Source: Agromyces mediolanus | GTDB lineage: Bacteria; Actinomycetota; Actinomycetes; Actinomycetales; Microbacteriaceae | DNA: 64,000 nucleotides | Direction: 5' to 3' | Assembly (NCBI RefSeq): GCF_023715325.1 | Contig: NZ_JAMBNX010000011.1 | Coordinates: forward strand, 62,001-126,000 | Shown: positions 25,903-34,893 of the stretch, piece by piece | Numbering within the stretch: position 1 is the stretch's first letter | Layout of the letters: each line of letters starts with the position of its first letter | Position numbers and translations under genes: made by a program | Notes under the pieces: model-generated | Told to the model about the DNA's origin: nothing | Seen by the model: the letters and a program-made list of their open reading frames with translations, nothing else | Databases searched by the model: none

Positions 25903-26787
25903 TCAGTCCGTGACGACCGCGGCGAGCGCGAGCGCGCCCGCGCGGCCCATCGCTCCGGCCGCCCCCACCGTCTCGACGATCGCCGAGCCGACCGCGATCG
26001 CCCAGCCGCGCGCCCGGGCCCAGTCCGCGTCGGTGAAGGCCGGCAGTCCCGCGCGGAACCGCTCCCGCCCGTCCGCGTCGAAGCAGAGCCACGCGGCCGC
26101 GAGGTCGGTCGCCGGATCGCCCGAGGTCACGTCGCCGAAGTCGAGCACCGCGGCGAGCGGATCGCCGGCGCCCTCCAGCAGCAGGTTCCCCGGATGCAGG
26201 TCGCCGTGGAGCCACACCGGGGGCCCCGGCCACGGCGGGGCGGCGAGGGCAGCCCGCCAGACGCGCTCGAGCGCCGCGCGGTCGGCCACCGCGTCCAGCA
26301 CCCCGGAGGCGAGGCGGGGCCCGACGACGGCGTCCCGCGCGGCGAGCGGGACGCCGCGGTACGGGTTCTCCGGGGCATCCCCGGGCGCCGGGCGCTGCAG
26401 CGAGCCGACGAACGCCGCCAGCCCCGGCGCGGCCGCACGGCGCGCCGACGGCGCCAGCTCGACGGCGGCGACGCCCTCGAACCAGGGGCCGATTCTCCAG
26501 ACGAACGGGTAGCCGCTCCCCGGCGCACCGGCCCGCACCGGGACCGGCAGCGGCACGGGGGAGTACCGGGCGAGCTCGGGCAGCCAGCGCAGCTCGTGCT
26601 CGACGAGGCGGGCGGCGAGGAGCCGCCGAGGCATCCGGATCAGGTGCCGATCGCCGAGCCGCAGCATCGCGTTGTCCCAGCCGTTCGCCAGGAGCCGTAC
26701 GGGCGCCGCCAGGTCCGGGTGCTGCTCGGCCACGAGCCGCGAGGCGAGGGCCTCGTCGATCTCGACGTCGGCGACGGGTGCGTCCAT
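25903..26787 (-). CDS. Aminoglycoside phosphotransferase-family kinase
   Basis: 294 residues with the APH fold. GWDNAMLRLGDRHLIRMPRR is the nucleotide-binding lobe, Brenner motif HGDLHPGNLLLEG holds the catalytic aspartate and the metal-binding Asn, and VLDFGDVTSGDPATDLAAAW is the second metal site. Such chromosomal members phosphorylate diverse small molecules (macrolides, homoserine, sugars) and cannot be called resistance genes from sequence alone. Start at ATG 26787, divergent from the tyrosine phosphatase gene. Confidence 0.85.
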   Translation of the reverse strand: MDAPVADVEIDEALASRLVAEQHPDLAAPVRLLANGWDNAMLRLGDRHLIRMPRRLLAARLVEHELRWLPELARYSPVPLPVPVRAGAPGSGYPFVWRIGPWFEGVAAVELAPSARRAAAPGLAAFVGSLQRPAPGDAPENPYRGVPLAARDAVVGPRLASGVLDAVADRAALERVWRAALAAPPWPGPPVWLHGDLHPGNLLLEGAGDPLAAVLDFGDVTSGDPATDLAAAWLCFDADGRERFRAGLPAFTDADWARARGWAIAVGSAIVETVGAAGAMGRAGALALAAVVTD

Positions 26788-26915
26788 CGTTCCCCCGGGT
26801 CTCCCGGCCGGTCGGTGCGCCGGCGGTGCCGACCCAGCGTAGCGTCGCGCCTCCCGGCGAGCGCGGGCGCGAACGCCCCCTGTTCCCTGCGCGCCGATTC
26901 CAGCAGAATGGGACC

Positions 26916-27443
26916 ATGACGCGAGCGGAGCCCGTCGGCCTGCCCGCGCAGCCCTTCCGGGTCTCGTTCGTGTGCACCGGCAACATCTGCCGGTCGCCGA
27001 TGGCGGAGGTGGTGCTGCGCGACCTCGCCGCGCACGCCGGCCTCGAGCGGGCGCTGCGCGTCGACTCCGCCGGCACGGGCGACTGGCACGTGGGCGAGCG
27101 GGCCGATCACCGCACGATCGCCGCCCTCGAGCGCGCCGGCTACGACGGCTCGACGCACCGGGCGCGCCAGTTCGAACCCGAGTGGTTCCGCGAACTCGAC
27201 CTCGTCGTCGCCTTCGACCGCGGGCAGGCGCGGATCCTGCGCAACTGGGCGCACCACGACGGCGAGCTCGACAAGGTACGACTGCTGCTCGAGTTCGAGC
27301 CGGAGCCGACCGGACTCGTCGACGTCCCCGACCCCTACTACTCCGACGATGCGATGTTCGATCGCGTGCTTGAGATGATAGAGCGGTCGACCACCGCGCT
27401 CTTCCGGCAACTCGCGCCGGCTCTCAGACAAGGAATCCGATGA
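26916..27443 (+). CDS. Low-molecular-weight protein-tyrosine phosphatase
   Basis: 175 residues from the ATG at 26916. The P-loop CTGNICRSP carries catalytic C20 and R26 and the conserved general-acid DPYY motif follows near residue 135. It hydrolyses phosphotyrosine on cytoplasmic proteins; in actinobacteria relatives (PtpA) are sometimes exported. CAGAAT at 26904-26909 ends six bases before the ATG, fitting a leaderless message. Its stop overlaps the purB start (ATGA), so the two are co-translated. An upstream in-frame start at 26778 only adds shadow sequence. Confidence 0.92.
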   Translation: MTRAEPVGLPAQPFRVSFVCTGNICRSPMAEVVLRDLAAHAGLERALRVDSAGTGDWHVGERADHRTIAALERAGYDGSTHRARQFEPEWFRELDLVVAFDRGQARILRNWAHHDGELDKVRLLLEFEPEPTGLVDVPDPYYSDDAMFDRVLEMIERSTTALFRQLAPALRQGIR

Positions 27444-28819
27444 CTTCGCTGCCTCCCCAGCCGCTCAGCCCCCTCGACGGACGCTACCGCGCCGCCGTCG
27501 GCGACCTCGGCGAGCACCTGTCGGAGGCGGGCCTGAACCGTGCCCGCGTCCACGTCGAGATCGAGTGGCTGATCGCCCAGACCGACCGAGGCTTCTTCGG
27601 CACCTCGCCGCTCAGCGAGCACCAGAAGCAGGCGCTGCGCCAGGTCGTCGCCGACTTCGGGCAGCCCGACATCGACGAGCTCGGCTCGCTCGAGGCGACC
27701 ACCCGTCACGACGTCAAGGCCGTCGAGTACTACGTGCGCCGCCGCCTCTCCGACCTCGGCCTCGACGCGATCGCCGAGCTCACCCACTTCGCCTGCACGA
27801 GCGAGGACATCAACAACCTCTCCTACGCGATCACCGTGCGCGACGCGGTGCAGCAGGTCTGGCTGCCGAAGTACCGCGCGGTCGTCGCGGCGATCGCCGA
27901 GCTCGCGCGCGAGCACCGCGACGCCTCGATGCTGTCCCGCACGCACGGCCAGCCGGCCACCCCCTCGACGATGGGCAAGGAGCTCGCGATCTTCGCGCAC
28001 CGGCTCGAGCGCATCGCGAAGCAGATCGAGGCGACCGAGTACCTGGGCAAGTTCTCTGGCGCGACGGGCACCTTCTCCGCGCACGTCGTGGCGCTGCCGG
28101 ATGCCTCGTGGCCCGAGGTGTCTCGCGAGTTCGTCACCTCGCTCGGGCTCGACTGGAACCCGCTGACCACGCAGATCGAGTCGCACGACTGGCAGGCCGA
28201 GCTCTACGGCAAGGTCTCGCACGCGAACCGGGTGCTGCACAACCTCGCGACCGACATCTGGACGTACATCTCGCTCGGCTACTTCCGGCAGATCCCGGCG
28301 GCCGGCGCGACCGGCTCCTCGACGATGCCGCACAAGGTCAACCCGATCCGCTTCGAGAACGCCGAGGCGAACCTCGAGCTCTCGAGCGCCGTGCTCGATT
28401 CGCTCGCGGCGACGCTCGTCACCTCGCGGCTGCAGCGCGACCTCACCGACTCGAGCGCGCAGCGCAACATCGGCGTCGGCTTCGGACATTCGCTGCTCGC
28501 CCTCGACAACATCCAGCGCGGCCTCACCGAGATCGACCTCGACCGGGAGCTGCTGCTCGCCGACCTCGACGGCAACTGGGAGGTGCTCGGCGAGGCGATC
28601 CAGACCGTCATCCGCGGCGAGGTCGTGGCCGGGCGCTCGACGATCAGCGACCCGTACGCGCTGCTGAAGGAGCTCACCCGCGGCAAGCGGGTCGGTGCGG
28701 TCGAGCTCGCAGCCTTCGTCGAGGGCCTCGAGATCGGGGATGCCGCGAAGCAGCGCCTGCTGGCACTGACCCCGGCCTCGTACACGGGCCTCGCCGACGA
28801 GCTGGTCGACCGCCTGTAG
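27440..28819 (+). CDS. purB: Adenylosuccinate lyase
   Basis: 459 residues. Fumarase/aspartase-superfamily lyase that cleaves SAICAR and adenylosuccinate in purine synthesis. The signature GSSTMPHKVNP with the flexible catalytic loop is present, as are TSEDINNLSYAI and SRTHGQPATPSTMGKE, whose His is the general acid. The N-terminal LSPLDGRYRAAVGDLGEHLSEAGL is of the E. coli-like long subgroup. Four-base overlap with the phosphatase gene. Confidence 0.97.
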   Translation: MTSLPPQPLSPLDGRYRAAVGDLGEHLSEAGLNRARVHVEIEWLIAQTDRGFFGTSPLSEHQKQALRQVVADFGQPDIDELGSLEATTRHDVKAVEYYVRRRLSDLGLDAIAELTHFACTSEDINNLSYAITVRDAVQQVWLPKYRAVVAAIAELAREHRDASMLSRTHGQPATPSTMGKELAIFAHRLERIAKQIEATEYLGKFSGATGTFSAHVVALPDASWPEVSREFVTSLGLDWNPLTTQIESHDWQAELYGKVSHANRVLHNLATDIWTYISLGYFRQIPAAGATGSSTMPHKVNPIRFENAEANLELSSAVLDSLAATLVTSRLQRDLTDSSAQRNIGVGFGHSLLALDNIQRGLTEIDLDRELLLADLDGNWEVLGEAIQTVIRGEVVAGRSTISDPYALLKELTRGKRVGAVELAAFVEGLEIGDAAKQRLLALTPASYTGLADELVDRL

Positions 28820-28872
28820 GGCGCGGGCGGAGCCGGGCGCGGGCGGCCCTCGGGCCCCGGGCGGCCCCGTGC

Positions 28873-29134
28873 GCGCCACTTACACGTCCACGCGCCAGCA
28901 CAAGTGGCGCAACGAGGCCGAAATGGCGCGCACGCCTCCGACCCGGCCCGCCAAACGCACCTGACACCCGCATCCGCGCCACCTCTGCGCGATCCCACAG
29001 CACCAGCCACCGCCCGACACCGAAGTGGCGCGCACGCCTCCGACCCGGGCCGCCAAACGCACCTGACACCCGCATCCGCGCCACTTACACGTCCACGCGC
29101 CAGCACAAGTGGCGCAACGACACCGAAGTGGCGC
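28873..29134. repeat. Mosaic of alternating GCGCCACTT / AAGTGGCGC boxes downstream of purB
   Basis: Two kinds of unit alternate. Unit A (43 bp, 28873-28915 and 29078-29120, identical) begins GCGCCACTTACACGTCC and ends AAGTGGCGCAACGA, so it is bounded by a 9-bp inverted repeat. Unit B (64 bp, 28921-28984 and 29023-29086, about 4 mismatches) begins AARTGGCGCGCACGCC and ends CGCGCCACYT, again bounded by the same box in opposite order. A further AAGTGGCGC lies at 29126-29134. Eight boxes in all, in alternating orientation, fill the 354 bp between purB and the Lrp gene. Frames reading through it are repeat artefacts. Confidence 0.9.
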
Positions 29135-29173
29135 GCGCGGGGCGGGGCACCGGGGAGGGACTACGCTGACTCC

Positions 29174-29680
29174 GTGGAAGCCGCGCGTCATCCGAGGGAC
29201 CCCATCCTCGACGACGTCGACCGGGAGATCATCGATCAGCTCCGGGTCGACGGACGCCGTTCCTTCGCCGAGATCGGCCGCCGGATCGGCTTCTCAGAGC
29301 CGACCATCCGCCAGCGCTACAACCGGCTGGTCTCGCTCGGCGTGATCTACGTGGCCGGCATGTACGACGAGACGAAGATCGGCGGCATCGCCGCGCACGT
29401 CGGCATCCGTGTCGCCGAGGTGCCCGTCGCGCGGGTCGCCGAGCAGCTCGCCGACCACCCGCAGATCAAGTACGTGGCGTGCACGCTCGGGTACTACGAC
29501 ATCATCCTCGACGTGTTCGCGCCCGACGCCGCCACGCTCGGCCAGATCGTGCTGCATGACATCCGCCGCATCCGCGGCATCTCCGACCTCGAGACGCTCA
29601 CGGTGCTGGAGGTGCGCAAGGACACCTACCTCTGGCAGGGCTTCCGCGAGCCCTCGCCGCTCGCGCAGCTCGGCGACTGA
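29174..29680 (+). CDS. Lrp/AsnC-family transcriptional regulator
   Basis: 168 residues from the GTG at 29174. The N-terminal HTH is DDVDREIIDQLRVDGRRSFAEIGRRIGFSEPTIRQRYNRL; the C-terminal RAM domain (VGIRVAEVPVARVAEQLADHP through YDIILDVFAPD) binds small effectors such as amino acids. TACGCT at 29162-29167 ends six bases before the GTG, suggesting a leaderless transcript. It lies tail-to-tail with a second Lrp gene that ends the catabolic gene run, and probably regulates that run or its transporter (inference). Confidence 0.9.
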   Translation: MEAARHPRDPILDDVDREIIDQLRVDGRRSFAEIGRRIGFSEPTIRQRYNRLVSLGVIYVAGMYDETKIGGIAAHVGIRVAEVPVARVAEQLADHPQIKYVACTLGYYDIILDVFAPDAATLGQIVLHDIRRIRGISDLETLTVLEVRKDTYLWQGFREPSPLAQLGD

Positions 29681-29712
29681 GCGAACGCGACGGCGCTCGC
29701 CGCGGCGCTCAG
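29677..29712. terminator. Possible bidirectional terminator between the two Lrp genes
   Basis: CTGAGCG (29677-29683) pairs with CGCTCAG (29706-29712), overlapping both stop codons. The stem is short, with extra internal GC pairing. Confidence 0.4.
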
Positions 29713-30185
29713 CGGTCGGGGTCGCTGATGCTCTGCCCGGCCGTGCCGCGCAGGCCGCCCCAGCTGTAGTCCTTCGCGAGCGAGGTGACGATGATCGGCT
29801 GGATGGCGGCGACGCCCGGGTGCCGACGGATCTCGTCGAGCAGGTCGATGAGCTGGGGCTGGTCGCGGCAGGTCGCCTCGAGGTAGAGGTCGTGCGAGCC
29901 GGCGACGAGGGCGACGTGGTTGATCTGGCTGATGCCGACGAGTCCGTCGGCCACGGCGAGCGGCGTGAGGTTGCGCACCCGCAGCAGCAGGCGCACCACC
30001 TGGTGGCCGAGCAGCAGCGCGTTGCACAGGGCGACGATCATGATGACGTCGTCCTCCTCGAGCTTCGCGAGGCGCGTGCGCACGGTCGACTGCGAGACGC
30101 CGAGGTCGTCGGCGAGCGCCGCGAACGTGCGTCGCCCGTCGCGGGCGAGCAGCTCGATCAGTCTGCGGTCGAGGTCGTCGATCAT
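29709..30185 (-). CDS. Lrp/AsnC-family transcriptional regulator
   Basis: 158 residues from the ATG at 30185 with a GGGAGGGAGG site upstream. The HTH is IDDLDRRLIELLARDGRRTFAALADDLGVSQSTVRTRLAKL; the RAM domain follows (VVRLLLRVRNLTPLAVADGL, HDLYLEATCRDQPQLIDLLDEI). It is the last gene of the minus-strand set potB-potC-potD-potA-amidohydrolase-rraA-BKACE-lrp, so it may sense a metabolite of that pathway. It differs from the facing Lrp gene product in most positions and is not a recent duplicate. Confidence 0.9.
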   Translation of the reverse strand: MIDDLDRRLIELLARDGRRTFAALADDLGVSQSTVRTRLAKLEEDDVIMIVALCNALLLGHQVVRLLLRVRNLTPLAVADGLVGISQINHVALVAGSHDLYLEATCRDQPQLIDLLDEIRRHPGVAAIQPIIVTSLAKDYSWGGLRGTAGQSISDPDR

Positions 30186-30243
30186 GCGGCACCGGCCTCC
30201 CTCCCACGAGGGTATCGCGGGGCGGGAGGCCGGCCGTCCCCGC

Positions 30244-30984
30244 TCAGACCCGGGCGAGGGCCGCGCGCTCGAGCGACCGCACCGCGCGCACGAGTTCGGC
30301 GTTGTCGGCGGGCGTCGTGCCGTCGGCGAGCAGCACGCCGTCCTCGAAGCCGATCCGCGTCTCGCAGCCGTCGGCGATCGCGGCCTCGACCACGGGCCAC
30401 ACGGTCTCGTCGTAGCCGTGGTAGAGGATCGGCGCCGTGACGCCGGCCTCCCGCAGCACCGCCGCGATCTCGCGGCACTGGGCCACGGCGGCCTCGGCAT
30501 CCTCCGTCTCCGGCTCGATCAGCACTCGCACGTTCCGGTGCAGGGTCGGCGAGGCGAGCAGGGCGGGCACGTCGTCCATCGACCACACCGCCGACTCGAG
30601 CACCATGCCGCGCTCGAGCACGAGCTCGGCTGCCTCGGCGGCGCCCTCCTCGCAGAAGGCGACCGACGCGAAGTCGGGCAGGGCGTCGGCCGGCCAGGCG
30701 GCGACGTGGGCCATCCGCTCCTCGTGCGAGGCGACGGTCCAGAGTCCCGTCGTCGTCCCGATCACCACACCGGGGTCGGCGGCGCGCATCGCGCGCACCC
30801 ACGCGCCGATCGCCTCGGGGCGGATCGTCTGCTCGCCGTCATCGTCGATGACGTGAGCGTGCACGACGTCGGCGCCCGCCGCGATCGCGGCGACGCTGGC
30901 GGCGACGATCTCCTCGGTCGTGCGGGGGACCGCCGGGTGCTCGGTGACCGGGCGGCCGCCGTTGATGGCGGCTTTGAGCAGCAT
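30244..30984 (-). CDS. BKACE family beta-keto acid cleavage enzyme (DUF849)
   Basis: 246 residues. The opening LLKAAINGGRP, then ADVVHAHVIDDDGEQTIRPEAI, is the BKACE (formerly DUF849) signature with metal-binding histidines in the HAHV motif. The founding member, 3-keto-5-aminohexanoate cleavage enzyme, condenses a beta-keto acid with acetyl-CoA to give acetoacetate and a CoA ester; the family covers many beta-keto acids. At 246 residues it is a short member (usual ~270-310). Context with a transporter and amidohydrolase points to breakdown of an imported nitrogenous compound. Substrate unknown. Confidence 0.85.
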   Translation of the reverse strand: MLLKAAINGGRPVTEHPAVPRTTEEIVAASVAAIAAGADVVHAHVIDDDGEQTIRPEAIGAWVRAMRAADPGVVIGTTTGLWTVASHEERMAHVAAWPADALPDFASVAFCEEGAAEAAELVLERGMVLESAVWSMDDVPALLASPTLHRNVRVLIEPETEDAEAAVAQCREIAAVLREAGVTAPILYHGYDETVWPVVEAAIADGCETRIGFEDGVLLADGTTPADNAELVRAVRSLERAALARV

Positions 30985-31071
30985 GGGATGCCTTTCCTAG
31001 GTGTTTCTCGGCAGGGCGAAGCACGGCCGACGGCGCCGAAGACCGTCGACCGCGAGGGCGGACCCGCCGCG

Positions 31072-31758
31072 CTACTGGGGCGTGGTGCGGGCCAAGAGGT
31101 CGGCGACGGTGTCGCTCGCGCCGGTCAGTGAGCCGAGCGGCTCGCCCCGGCGGAGGTCGGCGATGAGGTCGGGCTCCTCGGCGTCGTCCTCGAGCGCGAG
31201 GTCGACGAGGCGTTCGAGCACCGCGACCGGCACCACGAGCACGCCGTTCGCATCGGCGAGCACGACGTCACCGGGGTGCACGACGGCGCCGCCGCAGCTC
31301 ACCGGAACGTTCACGCCGCCCGCGTCGATGCCGTGCAGCTTGGTGGTGAGCATGCTCGTGCCACGGGCGTGCACGGTGAGCCCGAGCTCGGCGATCTCGT
31401 CGACGTCGGTGACGACGCCGTCGACGACCGCGCCGGCTGCGCCACGGGCGACGAGCTGCGCCGCGACGACCTCGCCGAGCGGCGCGTGCCGCCGGTCGCC
31501 GCCCGTGTCGAGCACGAGCACCTGGCCGGCGCCGATGAGCCCGGCGGCGTGGTGCAGGGCCGTCGAGTCGCTCGCGGTGGTGCGCACGGTGAAGGCGGTG
31601 CCGATGACCCGGCCGCCCGCGGCGACGATGCGGCGGATCTCCGGGTCGGCGAAGCCCTCTTCGAGGTAGTGGCCGAGCGTGGGGAAGCTCAGCCGTTCGA
31701 GCTTCTCGCGGAGGGCCGGAGCGAGCGGCTCGGGCGCGGTGCCGGTGTGGAAGAACAT
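31072..31758 (-). CDS. RraA-like / 4-hydroxy-4-methyl-2-oxoglutarate aldolase-family protein
   Basis: 228 residues. GQVLVLDTGGDRRHAPLGEVVAAQLVARGAAGAVVDGVVTDVDEI matches the core of the RraA fold, shared by HMG/CHA aldolases of aromatic catabolism and the RNase E inhibitor RraA. In aldolase members the metal site is G-x-R-D; here the equivalent reads VVDGVVTD, with Thr in place of the usual Arg, so class II aldolase activity is uncertain. It lies 34 bp after the amidohydrolase gene. Function in this cluster is not resolved. Confidence 0.8.
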   Translation of the reverse strand: MFFHTGTAPEPLAPALREKLERLSFPTLGHYLEEGFADPEIRRIVAAGGRVIGTAFTVRTTASDSTALHHAAGLIGAGQVLVLDTGGDRRHAPLGEVVAAQLVARGAAGAVVDGVVTDVDEIAELGLTVHARGTSMLTTKLHGIDAGGVNVPVSCGGAVVHPGDVVLADANGVLVVPVAVLERLVDLALEDDAEEPDLIADLRRGEPLGSLTGASDTVADLLARTTPQ

Positions 31759-31792
31759 GATCCTCTTTCTGGGGTGGGTCAGGCGAGGGGGC

Positions 31793-32593
31793 TCAGGCGA
31801 GGGTGTAGGTGAGCTCGATGCGGCGGTTGTCGAGCGCGGGGAGCATGGCTCGGGCCCGCTCGGAGCGTTCGAGGTCGAGCTCGGCGATGACGAGACCCTC
31901 GTCGTGGGCGTTCAGCCCGGCGACGACGACGCCGAGGGGGTCGATGACCCGGCTGAGGCCCGCGGAGTCCGGGCCGACGGTCGCCGAGGCGAGCAGCCAG
32001 CTGACGTTTTCGATGGCACGGGCCTGGGTGAGCACCGACCAGTGCTCCTCCTTGCCCTTGCCGGACACCCACGCCGCGGAGAGCGCGATGGCGTCGACGC
32101 CGCGGTCGGCGAGGCTGCGGAACAGCTCGGGGAAGCGCACGTCGTAGCAGTTGGCGAGGCCGATGCGCACGCCGTCGATCTCGATGATGGGCGGCAGCTC
32201 GGCGCCCCGGGTGACATACGCCGACTCCTGGTAGGCGAAGGCGTCGTAGGTGTGCAGCTTGTGGTACCTCGCGATCTCGGCGCCCGAGGCATCCACCGCG
32301 ATCATCGTGTTAAAGGGCCGGCCGCCGGGGTTCGGCTCGTAACCGGCCGCGATGACGGCGATGCGGTGCTCGCGGGCGAGCTCGGCGACGAGCGCCTCGA
32401 AGCGGGGCCAGACGGCCGGGAGGATCTCGTCGAAGCGGGGCTTGAGCTCGTCCTCGGCGAGCAGCATCGCCTCCTCGGGGAAGACGACGAGGCGGGCGCC
32501 GCGCTCGGCGGCCTCGGCCGTGAAGCGGCGGATGGTGGCGAAGTTCTCCTCGGCGTCGATGCCGGGGGAGGTCTGGGCGACGGCGACTCGCAT
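31793..32593 (-). CDS. Carbon-nitrogen hydrolase (nitrilase superfamily amidohydrolase)
   Basis: 266 residues from the ATG at 32593. The Glu-Lys-Cys catalytic triad is visible: E40 in VVFPEEAML, K112 in YHKLHTYDAF, C149 in LANCYDVRFPELFR. Members of this branch hydrolyse amides or carbamoyl groups (omega-amidase, N-carbamoylputrescine amidase, other deaminated amides). With a polyamine-type importer directly upstream, a carbamoyl- or amide-bearing polyamine derivative is a reasonable but unproved substrate. 44 bp separate it from potA. Confidence 0.9.
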   Translation of the reverse strand: MRVAVAQTSPGIDAEENFATIRRFTAEAAERGARLVVFPEEAMLLAEDELKPRFDEILPAVWPRFEALVAELAREHRIAVIAAGYEPNPGGRPFNTMIAVDASGAEIARYHKLHTYDAFAYQESAYVTRGAELPPIIEIDGVRIGLANCYDVRFPELFRSLADRGVDAIALSAAWVSGKGKEEHWSVLTQARAIENVSWLLASATVGPDSAGLSRVIDPLGVVVAGLNAHDEGLVIAELDLERSERARAMLPALDNRRIELTYTLA

Positions 32594-32637
32594 CGCGCGG
32601 CTCCTCTCGTGTGACGGGTCGGTGGGTGGGCGCTGCG

Positions 32638-33771
32638 TCAGCGCACGACGATGCGGGCGTCCTGCGGCCGCCAGGAGAGCTGGAGGCGGTCGCCGGCGGC
32701 GAGGCCGGGCAGGTCGCGCTCCTTGACGAGGCTGGAGACGGATGCCCGCAGCAGGTGCTCCCCGACGCGGAGGTGCAGGTGCCACTCCTCGCCGAGGAAG
32801 GTGAGCGTCTCCGCGACGCCGACGACGCCGGGGCTCGCGCCCTCGCCGGCGGGCCGCACCTCGATGCGCTCCGGGCGGAGCAGCAGCGTGCCCGCCCGCG
32901 GGGTCGGCACGGTCTCGCCGAGCACGCCGCGCACGGTGCCGACACCGGGCACCTCGACCGCGACCTCCTCGCCCTCGGCGCCGTCGGGCGCCTGGACGTC
33001 GAGCAGGTTGCAGCTGCCGATGAAGCCGGCGACGAAGCGGGTCTCAGGCCGGTTGTAGATGTCCTCCGGCCCGGCGACCTGCTGCACGACGCCCTCCGAC
33101 ATGACCGCGATGCGGTCGGACATCGTGAGCGCCTCCTCCTGGTCGTGCGTCACGTAGATGAAGGTGATGCCGACCTCGCGCTGCATGCGCTTCAGCTCGT
33201 ACTGCATCTCCTTGCGGAGCTGCTGGTCGAGCGCGCCGAGCGGCTCGTCGAGGAGCACGACCTTCGGTCCCGACACCACGGCCCGGGCGAGGGCGACGCG
33301 CTGACGCTGCCCGCCGGAGAGCTGGTCGGGCTTGCGGTCGCCGAGGTGACCGAGCTTCACGAGCTCGAGCGCCTCCCTGGTGCGGCGGTTCGCCTCTGCT
33401 TTGGCGACCCGCCGCACCCGGAGCTCGAACGCGACGTTCTCGAACACGGTGAGGTGGGGGAACAGCGCGTAGCTCTGGAACAGCATGTTGAGATCACGGT
33501 TCCGCGTCGGCACGTCGGTGACGTCGACGCCGCCGAGCCGCACGCGGCCCGAGCTCGGCGTCTCGAAGCCGGTGATCATCCGCATCAGGGTCGTCTTGCC
33601 GCATCCGGACGGTCCGAGGATGGAGAAGAACTCGTTCTCCCGGATCTCGAGGTCGAGCGGGTGCACCGCGAGGTGCCCGGCGAACTCCTTCGAGAGCCCC
33701 TGGATCTCGACGGCGGGGGCCGTCGTCGGCGCGGTGGTGTCGGCCGCGGCTGAGGTGGTCTGCGTCGTCAT
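32638..33771 (-). CDS. potA: Spermidine/putrescine-type ABC transporter ATP-binding protein
   Basis: 377 residues. Walker A GPSGCGKTT, Q-loop FQSYALFPHLTVFENVAF, signature [16 protein letters not shown], Walker B VVLLDEPLGALDQQLR, and a C-terminal TOBE domain (LLLRPERIEVRP onward). It is fourth in the transporter operon, 44 bp after the binding-protein gene. The N-terminal ~20 residues are Thr/Ala-rich and variable. The family covers polyamines and related cations; the exact substrate is open. Confidence 0.9.
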   Translation of the reverse strand: MTTQTTSAAADTTAPTTAPAVEIQGLSKEFAGHLAVHPLDLEIRENEFFSILGPSGCGKTTLMRMITGFETPSSGRVRLGGVDVTDVPTRNRDLNMLFQSYALFPHLTVFENVAFELRVRRVAKAEANRRTREALELVKLGHLGDRKPDQLSGGQRQRVALARAVVSGPKVVLLDEPLGALDQQLRKEMQYELKRMQREVGITFIYVTHDQEEALTMSDRIAVMSEGVVQQVAGPEDIYNRPETRFVAGFIGSCNLLDVQAPDGAEGEEVAVEVPGVGTVRGVLGETVPTPRAGTLLLRPERIEVRPAGEGASPGVVGVAETLTFLGEEWHLHLRVGEHLLRASVSSLVKERDLPGLAAGDRLQLSWRPQDARIVVR

Positions 33772-33815
33772 GATCTCGATCTGCTGTTCGTGGCGGACAG
33801 GGAGTCGGGCCCGGG

Positions 33816-34874
33816 TCAGGAGGCCTTCACGCGGGTCCAGCCGTCCTGGTAGAAGCGCATGGCCTTGCCCGGGTCGACGATGAAGTCCGCGTTCGCGACT
33901 TGCTCATCCGAGGCGTAGACCGCCGCGTTGCTGAGCAGGCCCTGGTCGGTGACGTGCTCCTGCGCCGCGGCGTTCGCGCTCGCGAGGCCGCCGTCGTTCG
34001 TCGCCATCGCGGCGATCTCGGGACGGAGGAGGAAGTTGATGAACTCGTAGGCCGCGTCCTGGTGCGGGGCGCCCTTCGCGATCGAGAGGCCGTCGACCCA
34101 GAGGCTGCCGCCCTCCTCGGGGAGCACGTAGTGCACGTCCGGGTTCTGCTCGACGATCTTCGCGGTGCTGGTGCCGCCCCACGCCTCGGAGATGCAGACG
34201 TCGCCGCTCGCGACGAGCTCGCCGTAGTTCGTCGAGTTGTAGCCGGAGAGCAGCGGCTTCTGCTCGATGAGGGACTCGGTCGCCTTCGCGATCTCGGCCT
34301 CGTCGGTGCTGTCGGCGCCGTAGCCGTTCACCTGCAGGCCGGCGATGTACGCGGCGAGCATGTTGTCGAGCATGTTGATCTTGCCCTTCCACTTCGGGTC
34401 GAAGAGGGAGGTCCAGCTCGTGATCTCCTCGCCGCCGGTGCAGGCGGCGTTGTAGAGCAGGCCGGTCGTGCCCCAGACCCACGGCACGGAGTACTCCAGG
34501 CCGGGGTCGTAGCTCGGGTCGGCGAACTTCGGCGCGAGGTTGTCGATGCCCTCGATCTTCGACTTGTCGAGCGGCTCGAGGAGCTCCTGGCCGACGAGCT
34601 GCTGCACGGCGTACTGGCTCGGCTCGACGATGTCGTAGCCGGAGTTGCCGGCGGCGAGCTTCGAGATCATCGTCTCGTTGCTGTCGAAGTTGTCGACGTT
34701 GACGGCGATGCCCGTCTCCTCCGTGAAGGCGTCGAACACGGTCTGGGGGATCTCGTCGGCCCAGGCGTAGACATTGAGCTCGGTGGAGGGGCCGGCGTCG
34801 CCGCCGGTTCCGCTGCAGGAGGAGAGCGCCAGGGCGGCGACGACGCCGACGCTGGCGACGATCAGCTTCTTCAT
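33816..34874 (-). CDS. potD: Polyamine-type ABC transporter substrate-binding lipoprotein
   Basis: 352 residues from the ATG at 34874 (AAAGGA upstream). Lipobox ALSSC. The mature protein begins LNVYAWADEIPQTVFDAFTEETG, the PotD/PotF pattern, with SVPWVWGTTGLLYN and the C-terminal block of this family. Residues that bind the amines in PotD (Trp and acidic residues) seem represented by WVWG and SEAWGG, but specificity is not determinable. A C-rich 80-base stretch precedes it. Confidence 0.9.
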   Translation of the reverse strand: MKKLIVASVGVVAALALSSCSGTGGDAGPSTELNVYAWADEIPQTVFDAFTEETGIAVNVDNFDSNETMISKLAAGNSGYDIVEPSQYAVQQLVGQELLEPLDKSKIEGIDNLAPKFADPSYDPGLEYSVPWVWGTTGLLYNAACTGGEEITSWTSLFDPKWKGKINMLDNMLAAYIAGLQVNGYGADSTDEAEIAKATESLIEQKPLLSGYNSTNYGELVASGDVCISEAWGGTSTAKIVEQNPDVHYVLPEEGGSLWVDGLSIAKGAPHQDAAYEFINFLLRPEIAAMATNDGGLASANAAAQEHVTDQGLLSNAAVYASDEQVANADFIVDPGKAMRFYQDGWTRVKAS

Positions 34875-34893
34875 GACGTGGGTCCTTTCGATG

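Noticed and set aside
25903..26787. Acquired antibiotic-resistance gene
   Set aside because: Only the general phosphotransferase fold is seen; codon use is native and no mobile element is adjacent.
28873..29134. CRISPR or tRNA cluster
   Set aside because: Units are alternating inverted boxes with identical interiors; no cloverleaf and no unique spacers.
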